This document shows, piece after piece, positions 8,018-20,616 of a stretch of DNA of 64,000 nt; position 1 is the first letter of the stretch, and the number at the start of each line of letters is the position of its first letter. The notes beneath the pieces are model-generated. The model was not told where the DNA came from and did no database searches. It saw nothing but the letters and a program-made list of their open reading frames with translations. Location of the stretch: positions 62,001-126,000 of the forward strand of contig NZ_JBFAZX010000005.1 of assembly GCF_040689395.1 (NCBI RefSeq), written 5' to 3'. The position numbers and the translations under genes are program-made. This DNA comes from Dactylosporangium sp040689395. Its GTDB lineage: Bacteria; Actinomycetota; Actinomycetes; Mycobacteriales; Micromonosporaceae.

Positions 8018-9113
8018 CTACGGCGCTGTCCACCTGCGACCGGTGCTCGGCGCCAACGCGCGACCCGAAGGTAGTGTCTCGCAATCTGGTCGCGCCATCG
8101 TACCCGTGGAGCGGGCGTTGCCCGCTACGCAAGTGCTGGTCGCCGTTGTGATCCCGTGAATGTGGTGAATCTCCTCGATCACCTCGATGATGCGTGCGAT
8201 CCGATGGTTGACCTTCCAGGTGGTGCGCTGAGGAGCCATCCGGTTCTTTGTCTTGTAGTCGCGCATGGTGACCACTTCGTAGGTCTCGCCGTTGGGCCGA
8301 GTCTTGGTCTCGCGCTTGATGCAGGCCGGCGTGAGACAAGCGAGGTCCTTGTCCCGCAATCCGCAGGTGGCTGCAAGGTAGTCCATGGCGTAGTAGACCA
8401 GCGCGCTCTGCCAGAAACGCAGTTCGTCGCGGACGGGCAGAAGCCGGCGGGCCCAGGCCGTGTTGCCAGTGCTGCCGGTCCGCGGAAATTCGGCAATTGG
8501 CAGGTCGCAAGGGTTTCCGCCGTCTTCGTCAAGGTCCTCGTTTCGCGGCATCGCGGTCGACAGTTCGCACGTCGTGCTGGCGACCGTCCCGGTCGATCCG
8601 CAAGGCGCCTTGGACGAACAGATCGACGAAGCCTGGGGTGATCGGGGTGCCACGGCTGCCGGTGCGGCGGCGCGGCTTCAGGCCCGCGATTGCTTGAACG
8701 CAGCGGCCGTTGGGCAAGTTGATGCGTTCGAGGTCGAACGGCAGCGGCACGTTGTAGGTGCGATGCAGGAACTCGTGGAATTGCTTGAGGGTGGAGCGCT
8801 GGGCCTGCCAGGTCGCTGAGGAAACCTGCGTGTCCTGGTCGTACTGCCCGGGCGCGTAGTAGGCGAGCAGGTCGTCTTCATCGGCAACGAATACGTCGCT
8901 GCGGTGCTCGGCGGGGTCGATGCGGTGTCGCACGACGCGTAGGTACTCGATCCAGGCGGCAAGTCGGCGAGCGTGTGCGACGGTCGTGTCCATCACCGGT
9001 CGTCGCTGGTGCTTGCGATGGAGCCAATGCGACGCGGCCGTATCGTAGCGACCGTCGACGAGGATGGACGGACTGTCGACGTGCTCGACACGTAACGACG
9101 GCTCGCCGAGCAT
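8018..9113 (-). pseudogene. Tyrosine recombinase/integrase, frameshifted and truncated
   Basis: N-terminal part (9113 down to about 8540) is a phage-type core-binding domain: HARRLAAWIEYLRVV ... QRSTLKQFHEFLHRTYNVPLP. The reading frame then changes near 8535-8570 and continues with the start of the catalytic domain: RRLLPVRDELRFWQSALVYY, then CGLRDKDLACL containing the first catalytic Arg, and YKTKNRMAPQ. Similarity stops near 8150 (HHIHG); the HxxR and nucleophilic Tyr segments are missing. It is therefore broken twice and cannot recombine. It marks the right end of the island. No tRNA or duplicated att core was found nearby. Confidence 0.78.
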
Positions 9114-9194
9114 TTACTCGAGCAGTTCACGATCGACAGGGCACGGCCGGACGACGCTCACCGACATGTCCGCTCCTTCCCCGTACGCCCAAAG

Positions 9195-9232
9195 CAGATG
9201 CCTCCCACCCGGATTCGGGTGGGAGGCATCTG
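9195..9232 (-). terminator. Intrinsic terminator of nrdR-nrdJ
   Basis: Perfect 17-bp arms (9195-9211 and 9216-9232) around a GATT loop, followed in the leftward direction by CTTT. It lies 84 bases past the nrdJ stop codon and also insulates the core operon from the island. Confidence 0.8.
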
Positions 9233-9315
9233 TTGTAGAGCTTCACCAGGAGCGATGTCAAACAGTGATTCCTCTTAGGAATCAGCCACAGGAGACATGC
9301 CTGAACTTCCCGGTT

Positions 9316-12189
<2,874 letters not shown>

Positions 12190-12297
12190 CAGCGTTGTGT
12201 CGTTCGTCGTGCGTGATCGTTCGCGGCCGGGCGACTTCGCACCGTCCGCGGGTGATCTCTTCCCTTATTCGGTACCGCGTGTTGCCGGCGCCGCGCC

Positions 12298-12888
12298 TCA
12301 GCCCGACCCGCGCGCCAGGCGCGAGGCCCCACTGGTGCTCAGCGCCCCGTCGGCCAGCTCGCCGGCGCGGGTGGCCGGGGCCGGCGGCCCCTCCCCCTGC
12401 TGCTGGTCCGGCTTCGCCGGCGCCGGCTGCGCGTCCGTCTTCGGCGCGCCCGCCCGCAGCGCCGCGATCTCGCGCTCGAAATCGCTCAGCGAGTCAAACG
12501 ATCGGTACACACTGGCGAAACGCAGGTAAGCGACCTCATCGAGGTCCCGCAGCGGTGTCAGGATGGCCAGGCCGACCTCGTGGCTGGGCAACTCGGCGGC
12601 ACCCCGGGCACGGACCGTCTCCTCGACCTTCTGCGCGAGCAGCGCGATGGCGTCCTCGTCGACCGGCCGGCCCTGGCACGCCTTGCGCACCCCGGCGATG
12701 ATCTTCGATCGGCTGAACGGCTCCGTCACCCCGCTGCGCTTGACCACGGCGAGCACGGCCTCCTCGACGGTCGTGAACCGCCGCCCGCACTCCGGGCAGG
12801 AGCGACGCCGCCGGATGATCTGACCATCCTCGGCCTCGCGGGAGTCGACCACCCGCGAGTCGGCGTGCCGGCAGTACGGGCACCGCAT
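12298..12888 (-). CDS. nrdR: Transcriptional repressor NrdR
   Basis: Zinc-ribbon plus ATP-cone repressor of ribonucleotide reductase genes. It starts MRCPYCRHADSRVVDSR with the first CxxC, then RRSCPECGRRFTTVE with the second, followed by the ATP-cone (VVKRSGVTEPFSRSKI ... VRKACQGRPVDED). The last 45 residues are a Pro/Ala/Gln-rich tail beyond the usual 150-160 residue length, giving 196. ATG 12888 is chosen because translation from it gives the canonical MRCPYC start and GAGAGG lies 9 bases upstream. First gene of nrdR-nrdJ. Confidence 0.95.
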   Translation of the reverse strand: MRCPYCRHADSRVVDSREAEDGQIIRRRRSCPECGRRFTTVEEAVLAVVKRSGVTEPFSRSKIIAGVRKACQGRPVDEDAIALLAQKVEETVRARGAAELPSHEVGLAILTPLRDLDEVAYLRFASVYRSFDSLSDFEREIAALRAGAPKTDAQPAPAKPDQQQGEGPPAPATRAGELADGALSTSGASRLARGSG

Positions 12889-13035
12889 CTCGATGGACCT
12901 CTCTCCATGGTACGCCGGACAAATCCGCGCAAAAGGGCATGCCAAGTCCGGCGAGCTCCCTCCGAGGCGGGCTCCGCCGGATATCTACGTTCGGTGATGG
13001 GCGACTGCCGGATCCACAAGTTATGGACGACTTAC

Positions 13036-13063
13036 ACCCCTGTAACTACTACATCTAGGGGGT
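13036..13063. promoter_or_regulatory. Candidate NrdR box upstream of nrdR
   Basis: The interval contains ACTACATCTAGGG inside a wider CCCCT ... AGGGG inverted repeat. CTACATCTAG is close to the AT-rich palindromic NrdR box as remembered for actinobacterial nrd promoters. It is about 150 bases upstream of the nrdR start codon. A match by eye only; a second box in tandem is weak. Confidence 0.35.
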
Positions 13064-13172
13064 AGACGCTATGCCGACGCCTACGCCGACGCAAGTCGAA
13101 CGTGGATCCCGACACGTTCGTGTAGCACGCGTCTCACCGGGCCGTGCGGTGCGGCCACGGGATCACCGCAGG

Positions 13173-13493
13173 TCAGCGCGTGCGGGGCAGGATCAGCCGC
13201 TGCCCGGCGTCGATACCGTAGCCGTCCAGCTTGTTGAGACGGCGGATCTCCTCGACCATGGCGTCACGCCCCCGCCGCCCGCGGCGCTCACTCGCGATGC
13301 CCCAGAGCGTGTCGCCCGGCTGGACGATGACGGTCGGCGCCGGCCCCGGCGGGTCGGCGGCCTGCCCCGGCGCGGCGACGAGCGCGACGAGCCCACCGGC
13401 GAGCGCGAGCAGGAAGCAGAACAGCACGACCCGGCCACGCCGAGTGAGGCGGATCGGCGCCGCATCGTGCCCGTTTGCGGCCTTCCGTCCCAT
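13173..13493 (-). CDS. LysM-domain membrane protein, ChiZ/DivS-like candidate SOS cell-division inhibitor
   Basis: Short protein (106 residues): basic cytoplasmic N-terminus, one membrane helix (VVLFCFLLALAGGLVALVAA, about 23-42), then an extracellular LysM domain (VIVQPGDTLWGIASERRG ... RRLNKLDGYGIDAGQRLILP). It lies between nrdR and divergent lexA, the same place as mycobacterial Rv2719c (ChiZ), a LysM protein induced by DNA damage that restrains division. The ATG at 13493 has GAGGG 6 bases upstream; longer starts would add unlikely residues and cover the SOS-box region. Regulation by LexA is supported by the boxes 16-45 bases upstream. Function by synteny is inference; the LysM domain is plain. 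Confidence 0.86.
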   Translation of the reverse strand: MGRKAANGHDAAPIRLTRRGRVVLFCFLLALAGGLVALVAAPGQAADPPGPAPTVIVQPGDTLWGIASERRGRRGRDAMVEEIRRLNKLDGYGIDAGQRLILPRTR

Positions 13494-13794
13494 GTCAGCC
13501 CTCATTTCCGCACACCCGTTCGATAGAACAGTCGTACGATTGTGTATCAGAGCAGGGGATCCGTGTCGAGCGGACTCGCCGAAAAATTGACGCGCCACGT
13601 AGTACAGATGTTTGAAACTGTCGTACCTCGGCGATACGGTGATCCACACACGATCAATCGCCTTTGATCGGGAATACGGAACTGTGCGACAACCGGCTCC
13701 CCCGCACCCGCGGGAAGCCCGGGTGACGGACCACCCGACGGCCCGTCAGCAGGCGCGGCGCCAGCCCGCTCCTGCCAACACGAGGGAGGACTAC
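13494..13794. promoter_or_regulatory. LysM/lexA divergent control region with candidate SOS boxes
   Basis: CGCACACCCGTTCG at 13509-13522 matches the Gram-positive SOS consensus CGAAC-N4-GTTCG with one mismatch; AGAACAGTCGTACG at 13525-13538 matches with two. Both are close to the LysM start and roughly 260 bases from the lexA start, fitting LexA control of both genes. The remainder, to 13794, shows no gene; its last bases carry the strong GGAGGA site of lexA. Confidence 0.5.
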
Positions 13795-14613
13795 GTGTCA
13801 GCCGACGACCGCACCGACGCATCCGCAAGCGAGCCGGACGAGACCATCGACGGCCCTGGCGCCGAGGTCACCGCCATCGCCGGCCGCTCCAGCACGAAGC
13901 GCGCCACCCGCCGCCGCGGCGGCGAGCCGGAGATGCGCGCGGTCACGGCGGTGGTCAGCGCCTTCCCCGACCTCTTCGCCGCCGACCTGACCGTCCGCCA
14001 GCGCCGCATCCTCGAGTTCATCCGCTCTGCCGTTGAGCGCAACGGCTACCCGCCGAGCGTGCGCGAGATCGGCGAGGCCGTGGGTCTCGTCTCGCCGTCG
14101 AGCGTCGCTTACCAGCTCAAGGAGCTCGAGCGCAAGGGCTACCTGCGCCGCGACCCCAACCGCCCGCGCGCCGTCGACGTCCGCCCGCCGAGCGAGCTGG
14201 TCTCGGTCGATGAGGAGGCCGCGCGCGCCGCCCGCCCCGCCCCCGCATTCGTGCCGGTCCTGGGCCGCATTGCCGCCGGCGGCCCGATCCTGGCCGAGCA
14301 GGCCGTCGAGGACGTGTTCCCGCTCCCCCGCGAGCTGGTCGGCGAGGGCACCCTCTTCATGCTCCAGGTCAAGGGCGACTCAATGCTCGACGCCGCGATC
14401 TGCGACGGCGACTGGGTCGTCGTGCGGCAGCAGCCCAACGCCAACAACGGCGAAATCGTGGCCGCCATGCTCGACGGCGAGGCCACCGTGAAGACATACC
14501 GCAACCGCGACGGCCACGTCTGGCTGATGCCCCAGAACGCCGCCTTCGACCCCATCGCCGGCGACCACGCCACGATCCTGGGCCGCGTCGTAACGGTGGT
14601 CCGCCGCATCTGA
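13795..14613 (+). CDS. lexA: SOS-response repressor LexA
   Basis: Autocleaving repressor of the SOS regulon. After a roughly 55-residue disordered N-terminus comes the winged-helix DNA-binding domain (LTVRQRRILEFIRSAVERNG ... GYPPSVREIGEAVGLVSPSS) and then the S24 peptidase domain: Ala-Gly cleavage site in LGRIAAGGPI, nucleophile Ser in GDSMLDAAICDGD, Lys in EATVKTY. GTG 13795 follows GGGAGGA; the upstream in-frame extension from 13612 would cover the promoter and is rejected. 272 residues is slightly longer than mycobacterial LexA because of the N-terminal tail. Confidence 0.95.
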   Translation: MSADDRTDASASEPDETIDGPGAEVTAIAGRSSTKRATRRRGGEPEMRAVTAVVSAFPDLFAADLTVRQRRILEFIRSAVERNGYPPSVREIGEAVGLVSPSSVAYQLKELERKGYLRRDPNRPRAVDVRPPSELVSVDEEAARAARPAPAFVPVLGRIAAGGPILAEQAVEDVFPLPRELVGEGTLFMLQVKGDSMLDAAICDGDWVVVRQQPNANNGEIVAAMLDGEATVKTYRNRDGHVWLMPQNAAFDPIAGDHATILGRVVTVVRRI

Positions 14614-15548
14614 CGCCCACACCCCCGCCGACGCCGCCCAGTTCGCACCTGCGCGGCCGACAACCACGGCAGCGCACAACGCCATAGCTCGCACCCGTTC
14701 CCGGCAGGCCGCAGGTCGCGGTTGGCCGGGGCGGCGCCGAACTCGTTGCTGAACCCTTCGGCGAGCACGCGATCGAGCGTGACGGCGGCGCCTTGGACGA
14801 ACTCATCGGCGATCAGCCCCGCGGCCCGATGTCGCTCTACGACGGGACGCTGAGCACGAAGTACGGCAACAAACAGCGGTGCAGGCGGTAGGCAGGGCTG
14901 CCACGGGCAGGACGACAGCGCTGGGCCAGGGACCTCAGGGGCCTGAGCTGCGTCCGGGCAGACCCCGAGCCGCCTCGGCAGGGCTACGACGGGCGCGACA
15001 GCACCGCAGGGCCAGGCACCGACCCGGCAGGACCCAGCCCGCGTCGGGCAGCAGCCAGGTAAGGCGGCGGCCAGGTCGGGCGGGGCAGAGAGCCGAACAG
15101 GGCCGGCCCGCGGCGGCGCAGGCCGGCGGAGCGTGCCGCTGTGGGCAAACTCGGGCTGCGGCAGGTCACCCGGCCAGGCCGGAAACCGGCAGCCACCGGC
15201 CAGACGGACACGCGCCGACGCCGAGAGGCTGGGTGTCGCGCACGGGCGCAAACGCGCCAGGCGGGCACGCGCCGACGCCGACGGGCGGCGTGGCATACGC
15301 GGACGCCAGCGGCCAGGGGCACGCGCCGTCGCCAGGGACAGAGTGACGCGCTGGCGCTGGACGGCCAGGCGGGCACGCGCCGACGGGCGGGGTGGCATAC
15401 GCGGACGCCGGCGGCCAGGCGCGCGCGCCGTCGCCAGGGACAGAGTGACGCGCTGGCGCTGGGCGGCGAGGCGGGCACGCCAACGGCCGAGGCGAGCAGG
15501 GGCGAACGCTACGAGGCAGGCGCAGAACAAGCAGCGGCGCGGGCCGTG
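14614..15548. other. Repeat-rich interval without a convincing gene
   Basis: Between lexA and the glycine-rich gene. Around 14,720-14,890 one plus frame reads protein-like (GGALDELIGDQPRGPMSLYD then STKYGNKQ) but has no good start; it may be a gene remnant. From 14,890 to 15,500 the DNA is GC-saturated and built of degenerate repeats; open frames there are Arg/Ala/Gly-rich on both strands and look non-coding. Confidence 0.5.
15259..15471. repeat. Tandem repeat, about 105 bp, two copies
   Basis: Two copies (about 15259-15366 and 15370-15471) share long identical runs such as GTGGCATACGCGGACGCC and GACAGAGTGACGCGCTGGCG, with indels between. Partial, more diverged copies lie on both sides (GCGGGCACGCC at 15472, CGGACACGCGCCGACGCC near 15205). 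Not a CRISPR: units abut and no unique spacers separate them. Confidence 0.7.
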
Positions 15549-17447
15549 TCAGCGGTGTGGGGCGTAGCCGCGGTCGTAGCCGCCGCGCTGGTCGTGCGCG
15601 GACGGTGGGGGGCCCTCGGCGTAGCCCCGCGCGGACTGCGGGCCGTAGCCGCCCCTCGGCACACCGCCGCCGGGGCCGCCACCGTAGGCGTTACCGCCAC
15701 CCGAGCCACCATCCGAGCCGCCACCGTAGGCGTTGCCGCCGCCCGAGCCACCGCCTGGGCCGCCGCCATAGGCGTTGCCGCCACCGCCTGGGCCGCCGCC
15801 GTACGCGTTACCGCCACCGCCCGAGCCGCCGCCTGGGCCGCCGTAGACGTCGCCGGCGCCGCCTGGGCCGCCCACGTTGCCTGGACCGCCGCCGTAGACG
15901 TTGCCACCACCGCCCGGGCCGCCGCCGTAGACATTGCCACCACCGCCGGCCGGGCCGGCCGAGCCGCCACCGTAGGCGTTGCCGCCGCCCGAGCCACCGC
16001 CTGGGCCGCCATAGACGTTGCCGCCGCCACCGGCCGGGCGGGATTGCGGGCCTGAGGACTGGCGGCCGCCGCCGTAGACGTTGCCGCCGCCGGCCGAACC
16101 GCCGGAGCCTCCGGAACCGCCAGGGCCACTGCGGCCACCCCGGCCACCGCGGCCGCCGCGCGGGCTGCCGGGACCACCGCGGCCGCCGCGCGGGCCGCCG
16201 GGACCGTAGGGGTCGTCAGCGGCGAAGAGGTCGTCGGGGCCGAAGGAGCCGTTGCCGTACGCACCCACCGGGGCCGACCTCGCAAGGTCGCCGGGCACGG
16301 CGTCGGACTGCCCTCGGACGGAGCCGGTGTTCGGACTGTTCGGGCCGTTCGGGCCGGCGGCACGGGCCGCTCGGGCGCGGCGGATGCCAATCACGCCGGC
16401 GATCACCAGGCCCAGGCCCAGGACGCCGATGAAGGCGACCGCGTAGGTGATGTCCTGCAGAGTGAGGGACTTCATGAAGCTCTGGTCCTTCGCCTTGGGC
16501 GACGGGATGCCGTTGCCATCGCCGTTGCCGACCGAGGTGTCGGTCGGTGTGTACTTCAGCAGCGGCGCCTTGTTCGGGGATTCCACGTCGGAAGCGGTGA
16601 TGTAGTGCTTGCCGTCCGGTGTGTAGGTGATCGCCTCGCCCTGGGGCTCGTTGGGCAGCGGGGTGATGCGCGGCTTGCCCGTCGTGATCGCCTTGACCAC
16701 GTCGCCGTCGGGGACGTCGAACTCGTAGGCGTCGGAATAGGTGCGCACGACGACCTTCGAGCCGTCCGGGGATGACGCGGCGCCGGTGACCAGCTTCCAG
16801 CCCAGCATGCTCAGCGGATTGGGGGTCTTCGTCTCCTGGGCGGTGAAGGTGCCGACCTTCTTGAGCTTGACGGTCTTGTCGGGCTCCAGGGGGCCCTCCG
16901 ACACCCACACCTCGCTCGGCGGCGCCTTGGTGATGATGATCGGCAGGCCGTCGCCGTTGATCAGCAGGGCCTCGGCGTCGTGCTTCTTGCCATCGGGGTA
17001 GGCCAGCCGGTTGATGGTGGGCTGCTTCGCGCCGTCGGCCAAGGTCCAGATCGCGACCGTCGGGCGCGGGTCCTTCGAGCCGCCGCTGGCCTCGTCGTTG
17101 TCGCCGATGTCGGCGATGTAGAGCGTGCCGTTCTTGTCCATGGCGGCGTCTTCGGGATCGAGCGCCCTCGTCGGGTAGTTGATCGTGTTGATGAGCTTGC
17201 AGGCGTTGTCGAGGACGAAGATCTTCGGCTTGCCGGGGGGCGGTTGGCTGTCCTGGATGGCGTAGTAGCCGGTCTGCGTGGCGACCAGGCCGGAGATCTC
17301 GCTGACTTCCTTCGAGCTGGGCGTGCAGACGACGGTGCCGGGCGACGGGTCGGTCGCGGGTGACGGTGCGTGAGCCGCGGCCGGTGCGGGGACCCCAGCC
17401 GATAAACCGATCGCTGCGGCCGCACTGAACACCACCCGTCGTCGCAT
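15549..17447 (-). CDS. Secreted propeller-like protein with TM helix and glycine-rich cytoplasmic tail
   Basis: 632-residue type I membrane protein. Residues 1-26 are a signal peptide (RRRVVFSAAAAIGLSAGVP, then AAAHA). Residues about 40-310 form an extracellular domain with repeated blade-like strands (LYIADIGDNDEASGG, ITYTPDGKHYITASD), suggesting a beta-propeller; DIGDND is a conserved feature of such actinobacterial proteins. A membrane helix follows at about 335-358 (AVAFIGVLGLGLVIAGVIGI then RRARAARAA). The last 225 residues are almost only Gly with Asn, Tyr, Pro and Ser: about ten spaced GN[VA]YGG units separated by Gly/Pro/Ser runs, the underlying DNA being an imperfect repeat. Its orientation places the tail in the cytosol. 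Function unknown. Ten regularly spaced tyrosines resemble sticker-spacer or phosphotyrosine tails. Confidence 0.86.
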   Translation of the reverse strand: MRRRVVFSAAAAIGLSAGVPAPAAAHAPSPATDPSPGTVVCTPSSKEVSEISGLVATQTGYYAIQDSQPPPGKPKIFVLDNACKLINTINYPTRALDPEDAAMDKNGTLYIADIGDNDEASGGSKDPRPTVAIWTLADGAKQPTINRLAYPDGKKHDAEALLINGDGLPIIITKAPPSEVWVSEGPLEPDKTVKLKKVGTFTAQETKTPNPLSMLGWKLVTGAASSPDGSKVVVRTYSDAYEFDVPDGDVVKAITTGKPRITPLPNEPQGEAITYTPDGKHYITASDVESPNKAPLLKYTPTDTSVGNGDGNGIPSPKAKDQSFMKSLTLQDITYAVAFIGVLGLGLVIAGVIGIRRARAARAAGPNGPNSPNTGSVRGQSDAVPGDLARSAPVGAYGNGSFGPDDLFAADDPYGPGGPRGGRGGPGSPRGGRGGRGGRSGPGGSGGSGGSAGGGNVYGGGRQSSGPQSRPAGGGGNVYGGPGGGSGGGNAYGGGSAGPAGGGGNVYGGGPGGGGNVYGGGPGNVGGPGGAGDVYGGPGGGSGGGGNAYGGGPGGGGNAYGGGPGGGSGGGNAYGGGSDGGSGGGNAYGGGPGGGVPRGGYGPQSARGYAEGPPPSAHDQRGGYDRGYAPHR

Positions 17448-17534
17448 CGCACAAGTTTGGCAGAGCCGGACCAGGATTGGGGCCGCCCGGTCCGGCTGTC
17501 ACTCCAAGTAATCGATCGATGCGATGCTACGTAA

Positions 17535-18965
17535 TCACACGGCGTAGGGTGCGAGTTCGGCGGCGAGGCTCTCTGTCACCCGGGCGCGCAGCCGCGTGCC
17601 CTCGGCCAAGTGCGAGGTCTCCAGGACCTCGCCGATCGAGTGCACCCGCGCGACCAGGTCGCCACGCTCATACGGCACCACGGCCGTCAGCTCGATCGCC
17701 GGCCACGGCAGCCGGCGCTCGATCGCGGCCCGCACGTCCTCGATGCCGGCGCCGGTGCGCGCGGAGGCGAAGACCGCCTCGGGCCACAGCCGCTTGAGGC
17801 GCAGCTGGGTCTCCTCGTCGGCCGCGTCCAGCTTGTTGATCACCAGTAGCTCCGGCACGGCGTCGGCGCCGACCTCGGCCAGCACCTCGCGGACCGCCCT
17901 GACCTGAGCCTCGGGGTCCGGGTGCGAACCGTCGACGACGTGCAGTACGAGATCTGCCTCGGCGACCTCTTCGAGGGTGGACCGGAATGCCTCGACCAGC
18001 TGGTGGGGCAGGTGGCGGACAAACCCGACCGTGTCGGACAGCGTGTAGATGCGCCCGTCCGCGGCCCGGGCCCGCCGGGTGGTGGTGTCCAGGGTGGCGA
18101 ACAGCGCGTCCTCGACCAGCACGCCCGCCCCGGTCAGCCGGTTGAGCAGGCTGGACTTGCCGGCGTTGGTGTAGCCGGCGATGGCCACCGCGGGCACCCG
18201 GTTGCGCCGGCGGGTGGCGCGCTTGGTGTCGCGGATCGTCGCCATCGCGGCGATCTCGCGCTTGAGCCGTGCGATGCGGGTGCGGATGCGCCGCCGGTCG
18301 ATCTCCAGCTTGGTCTCACCGGGACCGCGCAGGCCGACGCCGCCGTTGCCGCTGGCGGAGCCACCGGCCTGCCGGCTGAGCGCCTCGCCCCAGCCCCGCA
18401 GGCGCGGCAGGAAGTACTGCAGCTGCGCCAGCTCGACCTGGGCCTTGCCCTCCTTGCTCTTGGCGTGCTGGGCGAAGATGTCCAGGATCAGCGCCGTGCG
18501 GTCGATGACCTTGACGTTGACCTGCGACTCCAGTGTGCGCAGCTGCGACGGGGACAGCTCGCCGTCGCAAATGACGGTGTCCGCGCCGCTGCTGGCCACC
18601 ACGGCGCGCAGCTCCTGGACCTTGCCCCGGCCGATGAAGGTGGACGGGTCGGGCCGGCCACGGCGCTGGATGAGGCCGTCGAGCACCTGGGAGCCGGCCG
18701 TCTCGGCGAGCGCGGCCAGCTCGGTCAGCGAGTTCTCGGCGTCGGTGACGCTGCCCTCGGTCCACACGCCGACCAGCACGACGCGCTCCAGGCGCAGCTG
18801 CCGATACTCGACCTCGGTGATGTCGGAGAGCTCGGTGGACAGCCCGGCGACGCGCCGCAGGGCGTGCCGCTCCTCGAGTTCGAGATCGCCGTCGTCAACG
18901 AAATCCTCGAACTCCTCTGCGTCCGCGTCGTAGGCGTCTGCGGAAAAGCTCGTTCGTGCGCGCAA
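17535..18965 (-). CDS. hflX: Ribosome-associated GTPase HflX
   Basis: GTPase that splits or rescues stalled 70S ribosomes under stress. N-terminal HflX domain (VVLVGVWTEGS ... RRGRPDPSTFIGRGKVQEL), central coiled coil and the glycine-rich signature GGVGLRGPGETKLEIDRRRI, then the G domain: P-loop GYTNAGKSSLLNRLTG, DTVGFVRHLP (G3), NKLD (G4). The start is TTG at 18965, preceded by GAGGAGAT 5-12 bases upstream; no better ATG/GTG exists. An acidic stretch (DADAEEFEDFVDDGDLELEE) precedes the core. Divergent from the malic enzyme gene, with about 150 bases of shared promoter. Confidence 0.95.
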   Translation of the reverse strand: MRARTSFSADAYDADAEEFEDFVDDGDLELEERHALRRVAGLSTELSDITEVEYRQLRLERVVLVGVWTEGSVTDAENSLTELAALAETAGSQVLDGLIQRRGRPDPSTFIGRGKVQELRAVVASSGADTVICDGELSPSQLRTLESQVNVKVIDRTALILDIFAQHAKSKEGKAQVELAQLQYFLPRLRGWGEALSRQAGGSASGNGGVGLRGPGETKLEIDRRRIRTRIARLKREIAAMATIRDTKRATRRRNRVPAVAIAGYTNAGKSSLLNRLTGAGVLVEDALFATLDTTTRRARAADGRIYTLSDTVGFVRHLPHQLVEAFRSTLEEVAEADLVLHVVDGSHPDPEAQVRAVREVLAEVGADAVPELLVINKLDAADEETQLRLKRLWPEAVFASARTGAGIEDVRAAIERRLPWPAIELTAVVPYERGDLVARVHSIGEVLETSHLAEGTRLRARVTESLAAELAPYAV

Positions 18966-19115
18966 GATGATCTCCTCGGTGAAGCTACGTCAACCCTGCA
19001 ATCCTGACACTTCACGCCGCCTAAGGCACTTGATATTGGCGGTACCGTATCGACGTGCCGCAATCCGGGCACACCGGGTGGCCGGGCGGGTGATCGCCGG
19101 GGTGAGAATGGGCTC

Positions 19116-20570
<1,455 letters not shown>

Positions 20571-20575
20571 CCCCG

Positions 20576-20603
20576 GGCCCGCGGCAGGCCCCAAGCGCGG
20601 GCC
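20576..20603. terminator. Bidirectional hairpin between malic enzyme and dapF
   Basis: GGCCCGCG (20576-20583) pairs with CGCGGGCC (20596-20603) across a 12-base loop, between two convergent stop codons. No T-run. Confidence 0.45.
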
Positions 20604-20616
20604 TCAGAGGCGGGCC

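Noticed and set aside
13519..13530. GTTCGATAGAAC palindrome as the SOS box
   Set aside because: Half sites are in the wrong order (GTTC-N4-GAAC rather than GAAC-N4-GTTC); the flanking 13509-13522 site fits better.
15259..15471. Possible CRISPR-like array
   Set aside because: Only two abutting units of about 105 bp with indels, no unique spacers and no cas genes.
14139..15530. Long minus-strand frame opposite lexA and through the repeats
   Set aside because: Its 5' part is repeat translation and its 3' part antisense to lexA; no start signal.
15690..16110. Possible CRISPR or tandem DNA element in CCGCCGTAGACGTTGCC-like repeats
   Set aside because: These are codons of the GN[VA]YGG tail in one intact frame, not a DNA-level array.
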